Source: Methylobacterium sp.
GTDB lineage: Bacteria > Pseudomonadota > Alphaproteobacteria > Rhizobiales > Beijerinckiaceae
Reading direction: 5' to 3'
Length of the DNA stretch: 64,000 bases
NCBI RefSeq assembly: GCF_019745455.1
Contig: NZ_JAIETD010000124.1
Coordinates: 1 to 64,000 of the forward strand
Made by a program: the position numbers and the translations under genes. Position 1 is the first letter of the stretch. Every line of letters starts with the position of its first letter. Shown in pieces: positions 8,408 to 17,524 of this stretch. The notes below the pieces were generated by a model. It was not told where the DNA came from. It did no database searches and saw nothing but the letters and a program-made list of their open reading frames with translations.

Positions 8408-8956
8408 TCAGCCGTCGGATCGGTTCGCTTTCAACGTCGTGACGGACGAGATGAGGCGGCGCTTCAGCCGGACCAATGCCTCTCCCTGCAAGTCGCTTGC
8501 CGGGGAATGGGCGCTGGCGACGGCGCTCAGCATCTCCACGAGGTGGAGTCGTTCGGGCTCGGTGAGTTTCTCCCGCAGGAGCGGCAGCAACTCGTCCGCC
8601 ACCAGGGAGAAGGGCCGCCGGTGCTCGGTATAGCCCCAGGCACGATCGTAGAAGGCCGTCACCTGCTCGATCTCGAGCGGGTCCTCCATGAAGGACAGGA
8701 TGCTCGCTTTCTCTGCGGCCGTGATCGGGCTGCCGGTGCGCACGAGTTGGATCATCAGGATCACGGCGGCGAGGCGTACGTCGCGCACGCGCCTCAATGG
8801 CGTGCCGATGATGTCCTGCAATGTCGATTTCGCTCGCGCCTGCAGGCCCTTGGTGTCGCGATCGACCTCTCGCAGGGACTGCACCGTACCGTGCGCCCGA
8901 ATGACGAAGAACAGGACCGCGGCGACCATGCCGAGCACACCGAGAATGATCACCAT
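8408..8956 (-). CDS. Membrane-anchored TerB-like helical protein
   Basis: Starting at ATG 8956 the 182-residue product has one N-terminal transmembrane segment (VIILGVLGMVAAVLFFVI) followed by a charged helix and a soluble all-helical domain. The domain has the pattern RDVRLAAVILMIQLVRTGSPIT (about 57-78), an acidic stretch around AEKASILSFMEDPLEIEQV, a WGYTEHRRPF segment and LLREKLTEPERLHLVEML, reminiscent of TerB/DjlA N-terminal domains, which are tellurite-resistance or co-chaperone-associated. The assignment is by pattern only. A longer frame reaching 9142 is open but has no domain content. It directly precedes the YegD-like Hsp70, so a co-chaperone role is plausible. Confidence 0.6.
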   Translation of the reverse strand: MVIILGVLGMVAAVLFFVIRAHGTVQSLREVDRDTKGLQARAKSTLQDIIGTPLRRVRDVRLAAVILMIQLVRTGSPITAAEKASILSFMEDPLEIEQVTAFYDRAWGYTEHRRPFSLVADELLPLLREKLTEPERLHLVEMLSAVASAHSPASDLQGEALVRLKRRLISSVTTLKANRSDG

Positions 8957-9168
8957 GCGGTTCACTTCTCCCGCTGAGTAAGGGCCATCCGTCGATCGAC
9001 GGCTGGGCCAAGGCTTTGTGCTGAATGCAGACTTGGTGCTGGATGGCGCATGGTCGAGTCCAGCCCGTCCGCCGGGCCGGAGAACAGGCCCCGTCATCCC
9101 GGCCGCGGCCGGCCGTGGGAACGCGCCGCTCACCTCCCCCATGAGACATTGTTCCGATACCGGCGCAA

Positions 9169-9945
9169 TCAGAAGATGTAGATTTGCACGTCACCCCGTT
9201 TGAAGGTCCATTCCTCGTCGTCGAGGGTTGGAGGATTGAGCTTGTGGGCCGCCGCGGCCTGCTCGACGACGGCTTGCACGTCGCTGAGGATGGGAAGCTT
9301 GGCGGATTTCGCGACGATGAGGACGTTGCCCGCCCGGCGCTCGCCGCTCAGTTGCGGCACGATCTCGTTGAGATCTGTATTCGTCGCAGAACTCTGGAAG
9401 CCGCGCTTCAGGAACTCCGCCGCCATGGCGTCGCCCGCAGCCTTCTGCGCCGTCCCGGTGCGATAGAAGACCAGGATCGCGTATTTCGAATTTCGCGCGA
9501 ACCGGTCCGAGATCTCTTGGATCTTGTTCAATTCGACGCTCGGCTTCGCCCGCGCGTCGGGCGCGGAGGCGGGGCTGGCGCCGTCGAGCCGGCTCTGATG
9601 CTCGCCGAGCAGCTTGCTCTGCTCGGCGACGATTCGCTTCTGTTCCTCGATGTCGGAGCCGAGCTTGGCGATCTGCTTTGTGTAATCCACCGTCGCCTGC
9701 TTGAGCTCGTCCCGCGTCACCTCCAGCCCGGTTGCGCTGAGCTTGAAGTTCCGGATTCCCTGGTCGGACAGCAGCAGCAGCGCGGCGCCGGCGATCAGCA
9801 TTGCCGTCAGCGAACTCGCTTCCAGCGGGCGACGCCAGACGAGGACGGCCGCCGTCATGATGAGGACGACGCCGACGATTGGCAGAACGAGCCCGAGATT
9901 CAGCACGGCGGCACCCACATCGATCAATTCGATCTGAGGTTGCAT
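9169..9945 (-). CDS. Two-TM membrane protein with coiled coil, unknown function
   Basis: The 258-residue product begins MQPQIELIDVG, has two hydrophobic segments (about 17-38, LGLVLPIVGVVLIMTAAVLVW; about 44-63, LTAMLIAGAALLLLSDQG), then a coiled-coil region (TRDELKQATVDYTKQIAKL and onward to about residue 115), a Pro/Ala linker, and a C-terminal alpha/beta-looking domain (YAILVFYRTGTAQKAAGDAM, NVLIVAKSAKLPILSDV, WTFKRGDVQIYIF). The C-terminal domain is probably cytoplasmic or periplasmic depending on orientation. I do not recognise the family. The ATG at 9945 was preferred over a TTG 21 bases upstream. It is on the same strand as the TerB-like and Hsp70 genes, after a 212-base gap. Confidence 0.6.
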   Translation of the reverse strand: MQPQIELIDVGAAVLNLGLVLPIVGVVLIMTAAVLVWRRPLEASSLTAMLIAGAALLLLSDQGIRNFKLSATGLEVTRDELKQATVDYTKQIAKLGSDIEEQKRIVAEQSKLLGEHQSRLDGASPASAPDARAKPSVELNKIQEISDRFARNSKYAILVFYRTGTAQKAAGDAMAAEFLKRGFQSSATNTDLNEIVPQLSGERRAGNVLIVAKSAKLPILSDVQAVVEQAAAAHKLNPPTLDDEEWTFKRGDVQIYIF

Positions 9946-10030
9946 CGATTCGGCTCGCTGCCACAAGCACGATTTAATGGCGGCCTCGCTTCCCGGAGCC
10001 CGACGAACCTATTCGAGTTGCCGCGGAGGA

Positions 10031-11347
10031 TTACTCCCCCTCGCCGCGGCGTTGCCGGCGCAACCTCTCCCAATGGGCAAGGCGATCGCCGTAACGGCTC
10101 TCCATGCCGCGATCGGTCGGCTCGTAGAGATGCTGGCGCCCGAGGGCTTCGGGCCAGTAATCCTGGCCCGAGAAGGCATCCGGCTCGTCGTGGTCGTAGC
10201 GGTAGCCCTCCCCGTAGCCGATCTTCCGCATCAGCTTCGTCGAGCCGTTGAGGATGGTGCGCGGCGGCGGCAGCGAGCCGTTCTCCTTGGCGACCTTCAT
10301 GGCCGCCTTGTAGGCGGTGTAGACCGCGTTCGATTTCGGCGCGCAGGCGAGATAGACGGTGACCTGCGCGAGCGCCAATTCGCCCTCGGGCGAGCCGAGG
10401 AAATCGAAGGCGTCCTTGGCGGCGGTGGCGACGACCAGTGCCTGCGGGTCGGCGAGCCCGATATCCTCCACCGCCATCCTGACGAGGCGGCGGGCTATGA
10501 AGAGCCGGTCCTCGCCGCCGTCGAGCATGCGGCAGAGATAGTAGAGCGCCGCGTCGGGGTCTGAGCCGCGCACGGTCTTATGCAGGGCGCTGATGAGGTT
10601 GTAATGGCCCTCCTGACTCTTGTCGTAGATTGGCGCCCGCCGCTGGATGATCGCCTGCAACTCCTCGGCGCCGAAGATCTCCTCCGGTTTCGCCGAGCGC
10701 CACACCTCCTCGGCCAGGGTGAGCGAGGCGCGCCCATCCCCGTCGGCCATGCGCACGAGGACGCCGCGGGCATCCTCGTCGAGGGGCAGCGGCTTACCCG
10801 TCAGCGCCTCTGCCCGGGACAACAGCCGGGCGATGGCGGCCTCGTCGAGGGCCCGGAACAACAGGACGCGTGCGCGAGAGAGCAGGGCCGCGTTGAGTTC
10901 GAAGGACGGGTTCTCGGTGGTGGCGCCGACGAGGGTCACGGTGCCATCCTCCATCACGGGGAGGAAGGCGTCGAGCTGGGCCCGGTTGAAGCGATGGATC
11001 TCGTCGACGAAGAGCAAGGTCCCCTGCCCTGCCGCGCGGCGGCCGCGGGCGGCCTCGAACACCTTCTTGAGGTCGGCGATGCCGGAGAAGATCGCCGAGA
11101 TCTGCTCGAAATGCAGGTCGGTCTCGTGGGCGAGGAGGCGCGCCACCGTGGTCTTGCCGGTGCCGGGCGGCCCCCAGAAGATCAGCGAGCCGAAGGCCTT
11201 GCCGGCGAGCAGCCGGGTCAGCGCCCCGTCCGACCCGGTCAGGTGCTCCTGGCCGACGACCTCCGCGAGATTCTGCGGGCGCAGCCGGTCGGCGAGAGGT
11301 CGTGGGGCGGCGTTCTGGAGGCCGGCGGAGGCGAAGAGGTCGGACAT
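10031..11347 (-). CDS. rarA: Replication-associated recombination protein A (AAA+ ATPase)
   Basis: The 438-residue protein is a clamp-loader-like AAA+ ATPase of the RarA/MgsA/WRNIP1 family. It starts MSDLFASAGL, then PLADRLRPQNLAEVVGQEHL, Walker A GPPGTGKT (59-66), Walker B LLFVDEIH (111-118), sensor 1 GATTENPSF, and the C-terminal domain ALHKTVRGSDPDAALYYLCRML used for tetramerisation. RarA acts at stalled or gapped replication forks in the cytoplasm. The length matches the E. coli protein (447). The start at 11347 fits the family N terminus; in-frame codons upstream to 11383 add little. Confidence 0.94.
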   Translation of the reverse strand: MSDLFASAGLQNAAPRPLADRLRPQNLAEVVGQEHLTGSDGALTRLLAGKAFGSLIFWGPPGTGKTTVARLLAHETDLHFEQISAIFSGIADLKKVFEAARGRRAAGQGTLLFVDEIHRFNRAQLDAFLPVMEDGTVTLVGATTENPSFELNAALLSRARVLLFRALDEAAIARLLSRAEALTGKPLPLDEDARGVLVRMADGDGRASLTLAEEVWRSAKPEEIFGAEELQAIIQRRAPIYDKSQEGHYNLISALHKTVRGSDPDAALYYLCRMLDGGEDRLFIARRLVRMAVEDIGLADPQALVVATAAKDAFDFLGSPEGELALAQVTVYLACAPKSNAVYTAYKAAMKVAKENGSLPPPRTILNGSTKLMRKIGYGEGYRYDHDEPDAFSGQDYWPEALGRQHLYEPTDRGMESRYGDRLAHWERLRRQRRGEGE

Positions 11348-11485
11348 GCCGCGCATCAAGACCCGGAGGGCGGCGGGCCGCAACTGCCAAAGTGCGACGA
11401 TCCCCTTGCGGTCGAATATCGCGGTTCGATGCGGGCCGGATCGCTGTAGGATCTCGCCTTCACCGGCTGCGAGGGTGCCTTATCG

Positions 11486-12172
11486 ATGACGATCCGTCCC
11501 GGGCTCTCCCGTCGCGCCGCGCTCGTCGGCCTGTCCACGACCCCCGCTCTTGTCTTCGCGACGGCGCAAGCGGCCTCGCCGGAGCCCGGCACCTGCCGAC
11601 TCACCCCCAAATCGATCGAAGGGCCGTTCTATCTCGATCCACGACTGGTCCGGTCCGAACTTGGCGAGGGACGCCCCGGCATGCCGCTGCGGCTGAACCT
11701 GCGCATCGTCGAGGCCGGCGCCTGTACGCCCATTCGCGGCGCCCGCGTCGACGTCTGGCATGCGGACGCGCAGGGGCTCTATTCCGGCTACGAGGGACAG
11801 GGCGACCGGCGCCGGATCTCGACGGCCGGCCAGGCCTTCCTGCGCGGCACGCAGGTCAGCGATGGGGCGGGTGCCGTCGCCTTCGAGACGATCTATCCGG
11901 GCTGGTATCCGGGGCGGGCGACCCACGTCCATTTCAAGGTCTTCATGGATTCCCGGACCCTGGTCACCGGCCAGATGTATTTTCCCGACGAGGTCAACGA
12001 GGCCGTCTATCGAGAGGCGGCCTACGGAAACCGGGCCTTCAGACGAGACACACTCAACGCCACCGACGTCTTCGCCCGATCCGAGGACCCGCAACGCCTC
12101 GGCTTTTGCACGATGATGAGGGAGGGCGGCCGGCATCTGGCGAGCCTCACGATCGCGGTGCAAGGTCGATAG
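11486..12172 (+). CDS. Tat-exported intradiol ring-cleavage dioxygenase family protein
   Basis: The 228-residue protein has a twin-arginine-type leader (LSRRAALVGLSTTP) ending near AQAA at residue 30, so it is probably exported. The rest is the beta-sandwich of protocatechuate 3,4-dioxygenase-like enzymes: IEGPFYLD, GARVDVWHADAQGLYSGY, IYPGWYPGRATHVHFKV. The non-heme Fe(III) ligands of the family (two Tyr, two His) are available as Tyr99 or Tyr102, Tyr137 or Tyr141, His147 and His149. Characterised intradiol dioxygenases are cytoplasmic; exported members exist but their substrates are mostly unknown, possibly lignin- or plant-derived catechols. No other aromatic-degradation genes are adjacent. 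It converges with the siderophore receptor gene. Confidence 0.82.
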   Translation: MTIRPGLSRRAALVGLSTTPALVFATAQAASPEPGTCRLTPKSIEGPFYLDPRLVRSELGEGRPGMPLRLNLRIVEAGACTPIRGARVDVWHADAQGLYSGYEGQGDRRRISTAGQAFLRGTQVSDGAGAVAFETIYPGWYPGRATHVHFKVFMDSRTLVTGQMYFPDEVNEAVYREAAYGNRAFRRDTLNATDVFARSEDPQRLGFCTMMREGGRHLASLTIAVQGR

Positions 12173-12316
12173 TGGATGAGCTTGAGGTCAAGTCGACCAT
12201 TTACGACAGGCGAGTATACGATGGTCCGCTTCGGAATTGGCGGACCAACGAAGCGGGGCCAATAGCAAGCCAAGCGTGAGTTTCAGCGAGGGATTACTTT
12301 TGTCCAGCAATGCAAC

Positions 12317-14470
12317 TTAAAATCGAGCCGAGACACCACCCAGGATGGTTCGTGGCGCACCTGGCGTAGCATACCGGTTCTGGAAAGCGCGGTCATAATG
12401 GGTTGTATCCAAGAGGTTGTCGACATTGAGGTAAATTCGCACGTCCTGCGCAATCCAGTAGTACGACATCAAGTTGAAGACTGTGTATTCTGGTAGGCGA
12501 AAAGTCGAGATCGCAGTCCCTGCCACACGCTTCCCGACATGCGTTACGCCGCCGCCGAGTCCAAGTCCGCGGAGCTCGGCGTTCTGAAACTCGTAGACAC
12601 TCTGCAAGGCAAAGCTGTCGGCGGGGATATTCGCGATCCGCGTCCCCGCGGGTAGCGTGTTGTCGCGCGTGACGGCGGCATTGGCATGGGTGTAGGTGCC
12701 GAACACTCTCCAGCCCGGTGCCAGATAGCCTGCTGCGGTTGGGTCGAAGCCACGGCTGCGTACCTCGCCAGCTGCAACGCTGAAGTTCGGATCCGTTGCA
12801 TCGACGGTGAGGACGTTGGTTCGCCGTATATCGAACACGGCCGCGGTGGCGCTCAAGAGTCCGTCCAGCAGGCTGAATTTGGCGCCCGCTTCGTAGCCCT
12901 CGCCTTGCTCGAAGGCAAAGGGGCGTCCCGCGCGATCCGTGCCGGTATTCGGACGGAAGGAGCGGCCATAACTTCCATATAGCGAGACAGCATCGGTGAG
13001 ATCGTAGACGAGGCCGAAACGCGGGGTCGCGACCGTCTGCTGCAGGCTCGTGGTTCGGCCGTTACGATAGTCAGTTGATACGAGGCCTATATCTTCAACG
13101 CGTACGCCGACGAGCGCGTGAAGTCTCACGGTGATATCGACTTGGTCCTGAATAAAGCCGCCATAGGCCTGAGTGTTCTGGAGGAAGTTGGTGATCGTGC
13201 CGAGCGGCGGGAGCGTAGACTGCCCGTAGCGGGGGGTCAGCAGGTCGAGGACGAAAGGACTGGCGTTTGCGTTCGAGCGTTGGAATTTCTCCCGGTAGCG
13301 ATAGCTGTCGTACTCGAACCCCATCAGCAGAGTGTGACGGAAGACACCGGTCTCGAACTTTCCAGCGATGTTGAGCTGCAGGTCGAAATCGGACCAAGTC
13401 AGGTCACGGCGCTCGAAGGTGCGCCGCAGGGTCCGGGCGTCGCCGAGTACGTTCACTGCGCCCGCACCGTCGCCGAAGATACGGCCGGCGAGTGCCTGCA
13501 CGCCCGCGCTCACCATCCAGTCCGGGTTTAGTCGATGCTCAATACGGAGTTGCCCGAGCGCATTGTCGTTGCGGACCGGCGCAACGCCGGGTTCGCCGAT
13601 GAAGCGGTTGCGCACCACGGTACGCAGGTTGCCGTTGATGGGTACGATACCGCGGTCGAAGGTCGCCTCGGTACTGACCATTTCGCCTTCAAGCGTGATC
13701 GTGGTGTCGGCTGACGGCTTCCAGGCGATAGCCGGCGCGACGTAGTAGCGGTCACTGCGTACGAAATCGCGGAAACTACCGTTGTCCTCGACCGCCCCCG
13801 CTACGCGGGCGAGCACCCGGCCCTCCTGATCCAGGGCACCCGTGGCATCAAAGGTGGCGCGCCTCTTGTTGAAGCCGCCGTACTGTGTTGCGATCGCGAG
13901 AGATCGTTCTGCCATCGGCTGCTTGGTGACGATATTGAAAGTGCCGCCCGGATCACCACGGCCGTAGAGAAAGGCCGACGGGCCCTTCAAGACCTCAATA
14001 CGCTCGATCGAGACGATGTCAGGCGAGTTCGGAAAGCCACGGTTCACGGGGAAGCCGTTGCGGTAATACTCACCTGTGGAGAAGCCGCGTATAGTGAATT
14101 CCGTCAGACCGAGACCTGCAAAATTGTTTGCTCGTCCGACGCCCGCGAGATCAAGCGCAGTATCGACCCGCGTTGCGGCGGCGTCCCTCAAGACGTGGTC
14201 CGGTACAACGACCACCGTTTGCGGCACCTCCCGAAGGGGTGTGTCGGTGCGGGTGGCACTGAGGCTGTCTCGAGCAAGATAGCCGTCTACCTTACTTGTT
14301 GATTTACCATTTCCGGTGATTGCCAGCTCTTCGAGATTTACCTCTTGGGACGCGTCAGCCGCGATCTGTGCCATGGCGGAACTTGGCCCGATGCCGATCA
14401 GAGAGCTAAATTGTGGCACAAGCGCGAGAGCAGCCGAAACCACAAATGTGCTTAACCGACTCTTGTTCAT
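12317..14470 (-). CDS. TonB-dependent siderophore receptor
   Basis: The 717-residue outer-membrane receptor starts MNKSRLSTFVVSAALALVPQ, with a signal peptide through about residue 35, a TonB-box-like EELAITG, the plug domain (REVPQTVVVVPDHVL, RGFSTGEYYRNGFP, IERIEVLKGPSAFLYGRGDPGG) and a 22-strand barrel ending in the expected terminal phenylalanine (GGVSARF). The plug motif is typical of FpvA/FhuA-type ferric-siderophore receptors. No TonB, FecR or siderophore genes lie next to it. The codons are visibly less GC-biased than those of neighbours and the upstream DNA is AT-richer, which could mean horizontal acquisition. A GTG at 14485 is an alternative start. Regulation by iron is expected for the family but not shown. 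Confidence 0.92.
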   Translation of the reverse strand: MNKSRLSTFVVSAALALVPQFSSLIGIGPSSAMAQIAADASQEVNLEELAITGNGKSTSKVDGYLARDSLSATRTDTPLREVPQTVVVVPDHVLRDAAATRVDTALDLAGVGRANNFAGLGLTEFTIRGFSTGEYYRNGFPVNRGFPNSPDIVSIERIEVLKGPSAFLYGRGDPGGTFNIVTKQPMAERSLAIATQYGGFNKRRATFDATGALDQEGRVLARVAGAVEDNGSFRDFVRSDRYYVAPAIAWKPSADTTITLEGEMVSTEATFDRGIVPINGNLRTVVRNRFIGEPGVAPVRNDNALGQLRIEHRLNPDWMVSAGVQALAGRIFGDGAGAVNVLGDARTLRRTFERRDLTWSDFDLQLNIAGKFETGVFRHTLLMGFEYDSYRYREKFQRSNANASPFVLDLLTPRYGQSTLPPLGTITNFLQNTQAYGGFIQDQVDITVRLHALVGVRVEDIGLVSTDYRNGRTTSLQQTVATPRFGLVYDLTDAVSLYGSYGRSFRPNTGTDRAGRPFAFEQGEGYEAGAKFSLLDGLLSATAAVFDIRRTNVLTVDATDPNFSVAAGEVRSRGFDPTAAGYLAPGWRVFGTYTHANAAVTRDNTLPAGTRIANIPADSFALQSVYEFQNAELRGLGLGGGVTHVGKRVAGTAISTFRLPEYTVFNLMSYYWIAQDVRIYLNVDNLLDTTHYDRAFQNRYATPGAPRTILGGVSARF

Positions 14471-15311
14471 TTTGAATTCAGGCACGGGCGACGACCAAAT
14501 TGAATTAGGATTCGTCCGTTACGATCCGAAAATGCATTTGGTCAATATTGCGCGACTGATAATAAAGGGACCAGATTTTCAATTGTTACAGACTACCTCA
14601 TAAAAAATTTGGAAATGCTATAAACTGATTTATGTTAAAATCGAAATGTTGCGCATGAACCACCGGTATGAATGGGGCAGGAAGTGTTTGCTGCGCGCTC
14701 GATAATCTGACGCCGCCCCTCGAAATTGAATTCATTCAATCCTAAGGGTTGAAATGAGTGGGATGTGATTTCTGTCATGGTTCAGATCTCGAATCGAACG
14801 GCTGGAACTTCCGCTATGGAGCTGTCGCGTGTGCCGCCTGCGCTGCAGCATCAGTTCGAAGCCGCGGATTCTATCTTCGATGGTGCAGGATCGAACGATG
14901 TTGGTCTGCTCCTGGGTGGGTGATCAGCCAAGCGGTTACCGATCGGCCATCGCTCGTCTCGGCTCTAGGCGGTACATTGCTCTTGTCCGACAGTATCGAG
15001 CCTGCACTCTGAACTGCCTTTACTAAGTGGGTTTCCCCGCATCCCGCATGCTTGCCGATGGCGTCCATTCTCCAGAAGCGCCGCGTGGCACGATCGCGGC
15101 GAGCGTCAATGGGGCAGCGCGGTGCTGGCTGAGGGTGGCAACGGCCGCATTCATTTTTTAAAGGGCGCGCGACTGTGGCGACCGGTTTAGAACGCCCCTT
15201 GCCTGTTCGTGACGCTCCACGAACTCGGCATGAAGGCGCAGCAGCCGCCATATCTTGGCAAAACTTGCAACCACGGCTGGACTAAAGTTTTGTAGAGCCA
15301 GGGCTGAACCC
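14471..15311. other. Gene-free, AT-richer intergenic stretch
   Basis: About 840 bases between the TonB receptor start and the end of the protease gene hold no convincing gene. The first 250-300 bases are markedly AT-rich and contain short palindromes that may belong to the receptor promoter. The remainder has only short overlapping open frames (for example 14871-15251 on the minus strand) without ribosome binding sites or recognisable domains; it could be decayed coding DNA, but no identifiable transposase or other gene remnant was seen. Confidence 0.5.
14530..14550 (-). promoter_or_regulatory. Candidate operator upstream of TonB receptor
   Basis: Two perfect short palindromes lie close together 60-80 bases upstream of the receptor ATG: AAATGCATTT (14530-14539) and CAATATTG (14543-14550), in AT-rich DNA. 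An iron-responsive repressor site (Irr, RirA or Fur-like) would be expected here, but neither palindrome matches a consensus I can name with confidence. Confidence 0.25.
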
Positions 15312-16754
15312 TCACCCGCCGAACACCGAGGTCAGCACCGTGCCGCCGCGGTTGATCGAGACCTCCCAGGCGCTGAAGCTCGTGCGGGTCAGCTTTTCGA
15401 CGTCCTTGGTGGCGCTCACCGGAGTGCCGTTGATCGCCAGGACGACGTCGCCCTTCTGGAGGCCGGCGCGATTGGCAAATGACCCGTCGTCGACGCTGGC
15501 AATGGCCACGCCTTCGACCGGAAAATCGACCTGTAGCTCTTCGGCCAGGGCCGGCGACGTGTTGACCAGCGTCGCGCCCATGAACGGCGACCGCGTCCGG
15601 ATCTTGAGGGCGTCTCGCGGGCGGGTCTCGGGGGCCGGCCCGAGCTTGACCGCGACCGTCGAGCGCGTGGTGCCACGCTGGATACCGAACTTGGCGCTGC
15701 CGCTCAGCCCCTTCAGGGCGAAGCGGTAGCCGAAGGCTTCGGGATCGTCGACCACCTTGCCGTCGATGGTCAGGATGAGGTCGCCGCGCTTGAGGCCCGC
15801 CTCCTCGGCCGGGCTCTTCGGCTGCAGGCTCGCCACCAGCACGCCGGTTGGATGGTCGAGCTCCATGCTCTCGGCGATGTCCGGCGTCACGCTCTGGACA
15901 CGCGCTCCGAGCCAGGGGCGGCGCACGGTGGAGGCGCCGGCCTTTGCGGTCTCCACGACCGCGTGGACCATGCTGGCGGGAATGGCGAAGCCGATGCCGT
16001 GGCTGCCGCCCGATTGCGAGTAGATGGCGGTGTTGATGCCGACCAGCCGTCCCTGCAGGTCGACGAGGGCACCGCCCGAATTGCCCGGATTGATCGCCGC
16101 ATCGGTCTGAATGAAGAACTGGTAGTCCGACGATCCGACCTGGGTGCGCGCGAGCGCCGAGACGATGCCCTGAGTCACGGTCTGGCCGACGCCGAAGGGA
16201 TTTCCGATCGCCATCACGAAATCGCCGACCTCCAGGGTGTCGGCGTCGCCGAAGGGCATCGGCACCAGGCCGGCCGGCGGCGTCTTGATCTTGACGACGG
16301 CGAGATCCGTACGGGGATCGCGCAACACGATGGTCGCCTCGAATTCGCGCCGGTCGGCGAGCGCGATGCGGACCTCGTTCATGTTGTCGATGACGTGGTT
16401 GTTGGTGATGACGAGGCCGCTTTCGTCGACGACGACCCCGGAACCCAGTGAACGCTGGGCGCGCTCGCCCGGCGCGCCGCGGCCGCCGCGCGATCCGTCC
16501 TCGCCGAAGAACCGGCGCATGAACTCGTCCATGGCATTGCGGCTGGCGCCGCGCTTCTCCACCTGGGAGGCGTAGACGTTCACCACAGCGGGCGCTGCAC
16601 GTTTCACCACCGGTGCGAAGGAGAGCTGGACCTGCGCCCTGCCCTGCGGCGCTACCTTCTCGGGCGCCACGTCGGGCGTTTTCATGATCTGCGCCGAGGC
16701 CATATCAGGGCTCAGCGAGACCAGCAGCGCGACGAGCAGGGCGGAACGGCGCAT
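15312..16754 (-). CDS. Periplasmic Do/DegP-like serine protease, two PDZ domains
   Basis: The 480-residue protein has a signal peptide (MRRSALLVALLVSLSPDMASA), a trypsin-like domain with catalytic His120 (ITNNHVID), Asp150 (DPRTDLAVVK) and Ser226 (INPGNSGGAL), and two PDZ domains (about 285-375 and 395-480; PAEEAGLKRGDLILTI and NRAGLQKGDVVLAI). It is the size and layout of DegP/DegQ/MucD. It would degrade or hold misfolded periplasmic proteins. The gene stands alone; the upstream neighbour on the same strand is a phasin-type gene ending 138 bases away. Alphaproteobacteria usually have several Do paralogues, so no individual symbol is given. Confidence 0.93.
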   Translation of the reverse strand: MRRSALLVALLVSLSPDMASAQIMKTPDVAPEKVAPQGRAQVQLSFAPVVKRAAPAVVNVYASQVEKRGASRNAMDEFMRRFFGEDGSRGGRGAPGERAQRSLGSGVVVDESGLVITNNHVIDNMNEVRIALADRREFEATIVLRDPRTDLAVVKIKTPPAGLVPMPFGDADTLEVGDFVMAIGNPFGVGQTVTQGIVSALARTQVGSSDYQFFIQTDAAINPGNSGGALVDLQGRLVGINTAIYSQSGGSHGIGFAIPASMVHAVVETAKAGASTVRRPWLGARVQSVTPDIAESMELDHPTGVLVASLQPKSPAEEAGLKRGDLILTIDGKVVDDPEAFGYRFALKGLSGSAKFGIQRGTTRSTVAVKLGPAPETRPRDALKIRTRSPFMGATLVNTSPALAEELQVDFPVEGVAIASVDDGSFANRAGLQKGDVVLAINGTPVSATKDVEKLTRTSFSAWEVSINRGGTVLTSVFGG

Positions 16755-16892
16755 CGAGATCTCCGGAAACCGATGACGGTCGCGAGCGTGCCGATCCTGT
16801 TCGAAGGATTCGCGGCACCGACGGACCGTCTTGTCCGATTATCTAGCTCTGCCGAGTCTCCGACGCGAGGGGGGAGGTTTCGCCAAAAGGCG

Positions 16893-17441
16893 TCAGGCTG
16901 CCGCTGCCCGACCGAAATGGCCAGCGATCCGGCCCATGCAGGTGAGAGAGGCGTCCGCCGCCCGCTGCATCTCGTCGAGGTGAAGGCGGATCGCATCCGC
17001 CGGAGATCGCACCGCCGCCAAGGCACGCCAATGCGCGAGAGCTGCGATCCCCTCGTTGAGCAGGAAAACCTGCAGCGTCGCGCTGGCAGCAGCGAGGTCG
17101 GCGGGGACCAGGGAAGGTGGTTTTCGCGACGCCTGCGCGACCACGAGCGGGATCTCGCTTGGCGGAGGAAGGGAATGCTCGGCCGCCCTCGGCTCAGGGC
17201 TTAGGAACGGATGGGAAAGATCCTCGGCCACGTGCTCGGCATCGGCTGGGAGATCCGCCGAGATGGCCGACACGACCGGCTCGGCGAGGGCCTCCTCGAC
17301 TGTATCCAGCGTCTGGTCCGGGGCGGGTCCCGCCGTCGGTCCTCGAGCATCGTCCCTCGGCGTTGCCGTCTCGGGTATCGCGGCGGCGACCGGGGACTGG
17401 CGTCGGCGGCTCGAAGACCGCTTGGTCTGACGTTTCACCAT
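16893..17441 (-). CDS. Phasin-like protein with long disordered N terminus
   Basis: The 182-residue product starts with a basic Arg/Ser/Lys stretch (MVKRQTKRSSSRRRQ) and a Pro/Ala/Glu-rich region to about residue 110; the C-terminal 70 residues form an amphipathic helix pattern (LAAASATLQVFLLNEGIAAL, ADAIRLHLDEMQRAADAS) like the phasin_2 domain that coats polyhydroxyalkanoate granules. The phasin gene directly upstream on the same strand supports that reading. Methylobacterium has two granule-associated proteins of about 11 and 20 kDa (GA11/GA20); this gene and its neighbour fit those sizes, but the match is inference. Confidence 0.6.
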   Translation of the reverse strand: MVKRQTKRSSSRRRQSPVAAAIPETATPRDDARGPTAGPAPDQTLDTVEEALAEPVVSAISADLPADAEHVAEDLSHPFLSPEPRAAEHSLPPPSEIPLVVAQASRKPPSLVPADLAAASATLQVFLLNEGIAALAHWRALAAVRSPADAIRLHLDEMQRAADASLTCMGRIAGHFGRAAAA

Positions 17442-17524
17442 TCGGCCTGTCTCCTTCCAGGATCGGCGCTGTGCCGTCGCGGCCGAACGAAGCGTAGAGT
17501 CGCGGCCGAGCCGTCATCGCGGAA

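Noticed and set aside
14871..15251. 126-codon minus-strand frame between the TonB receptor and protease genes
   Set aside because: No ribosome binding site or recognised family, and overlapping plus-strand frames are similar in length. It may be decayed DNA.
15240..15312. Possible terminator after the DegP-like gene
   Set aside because: Only short stems such as AGGG/CCCT were found, and they lack a T run.
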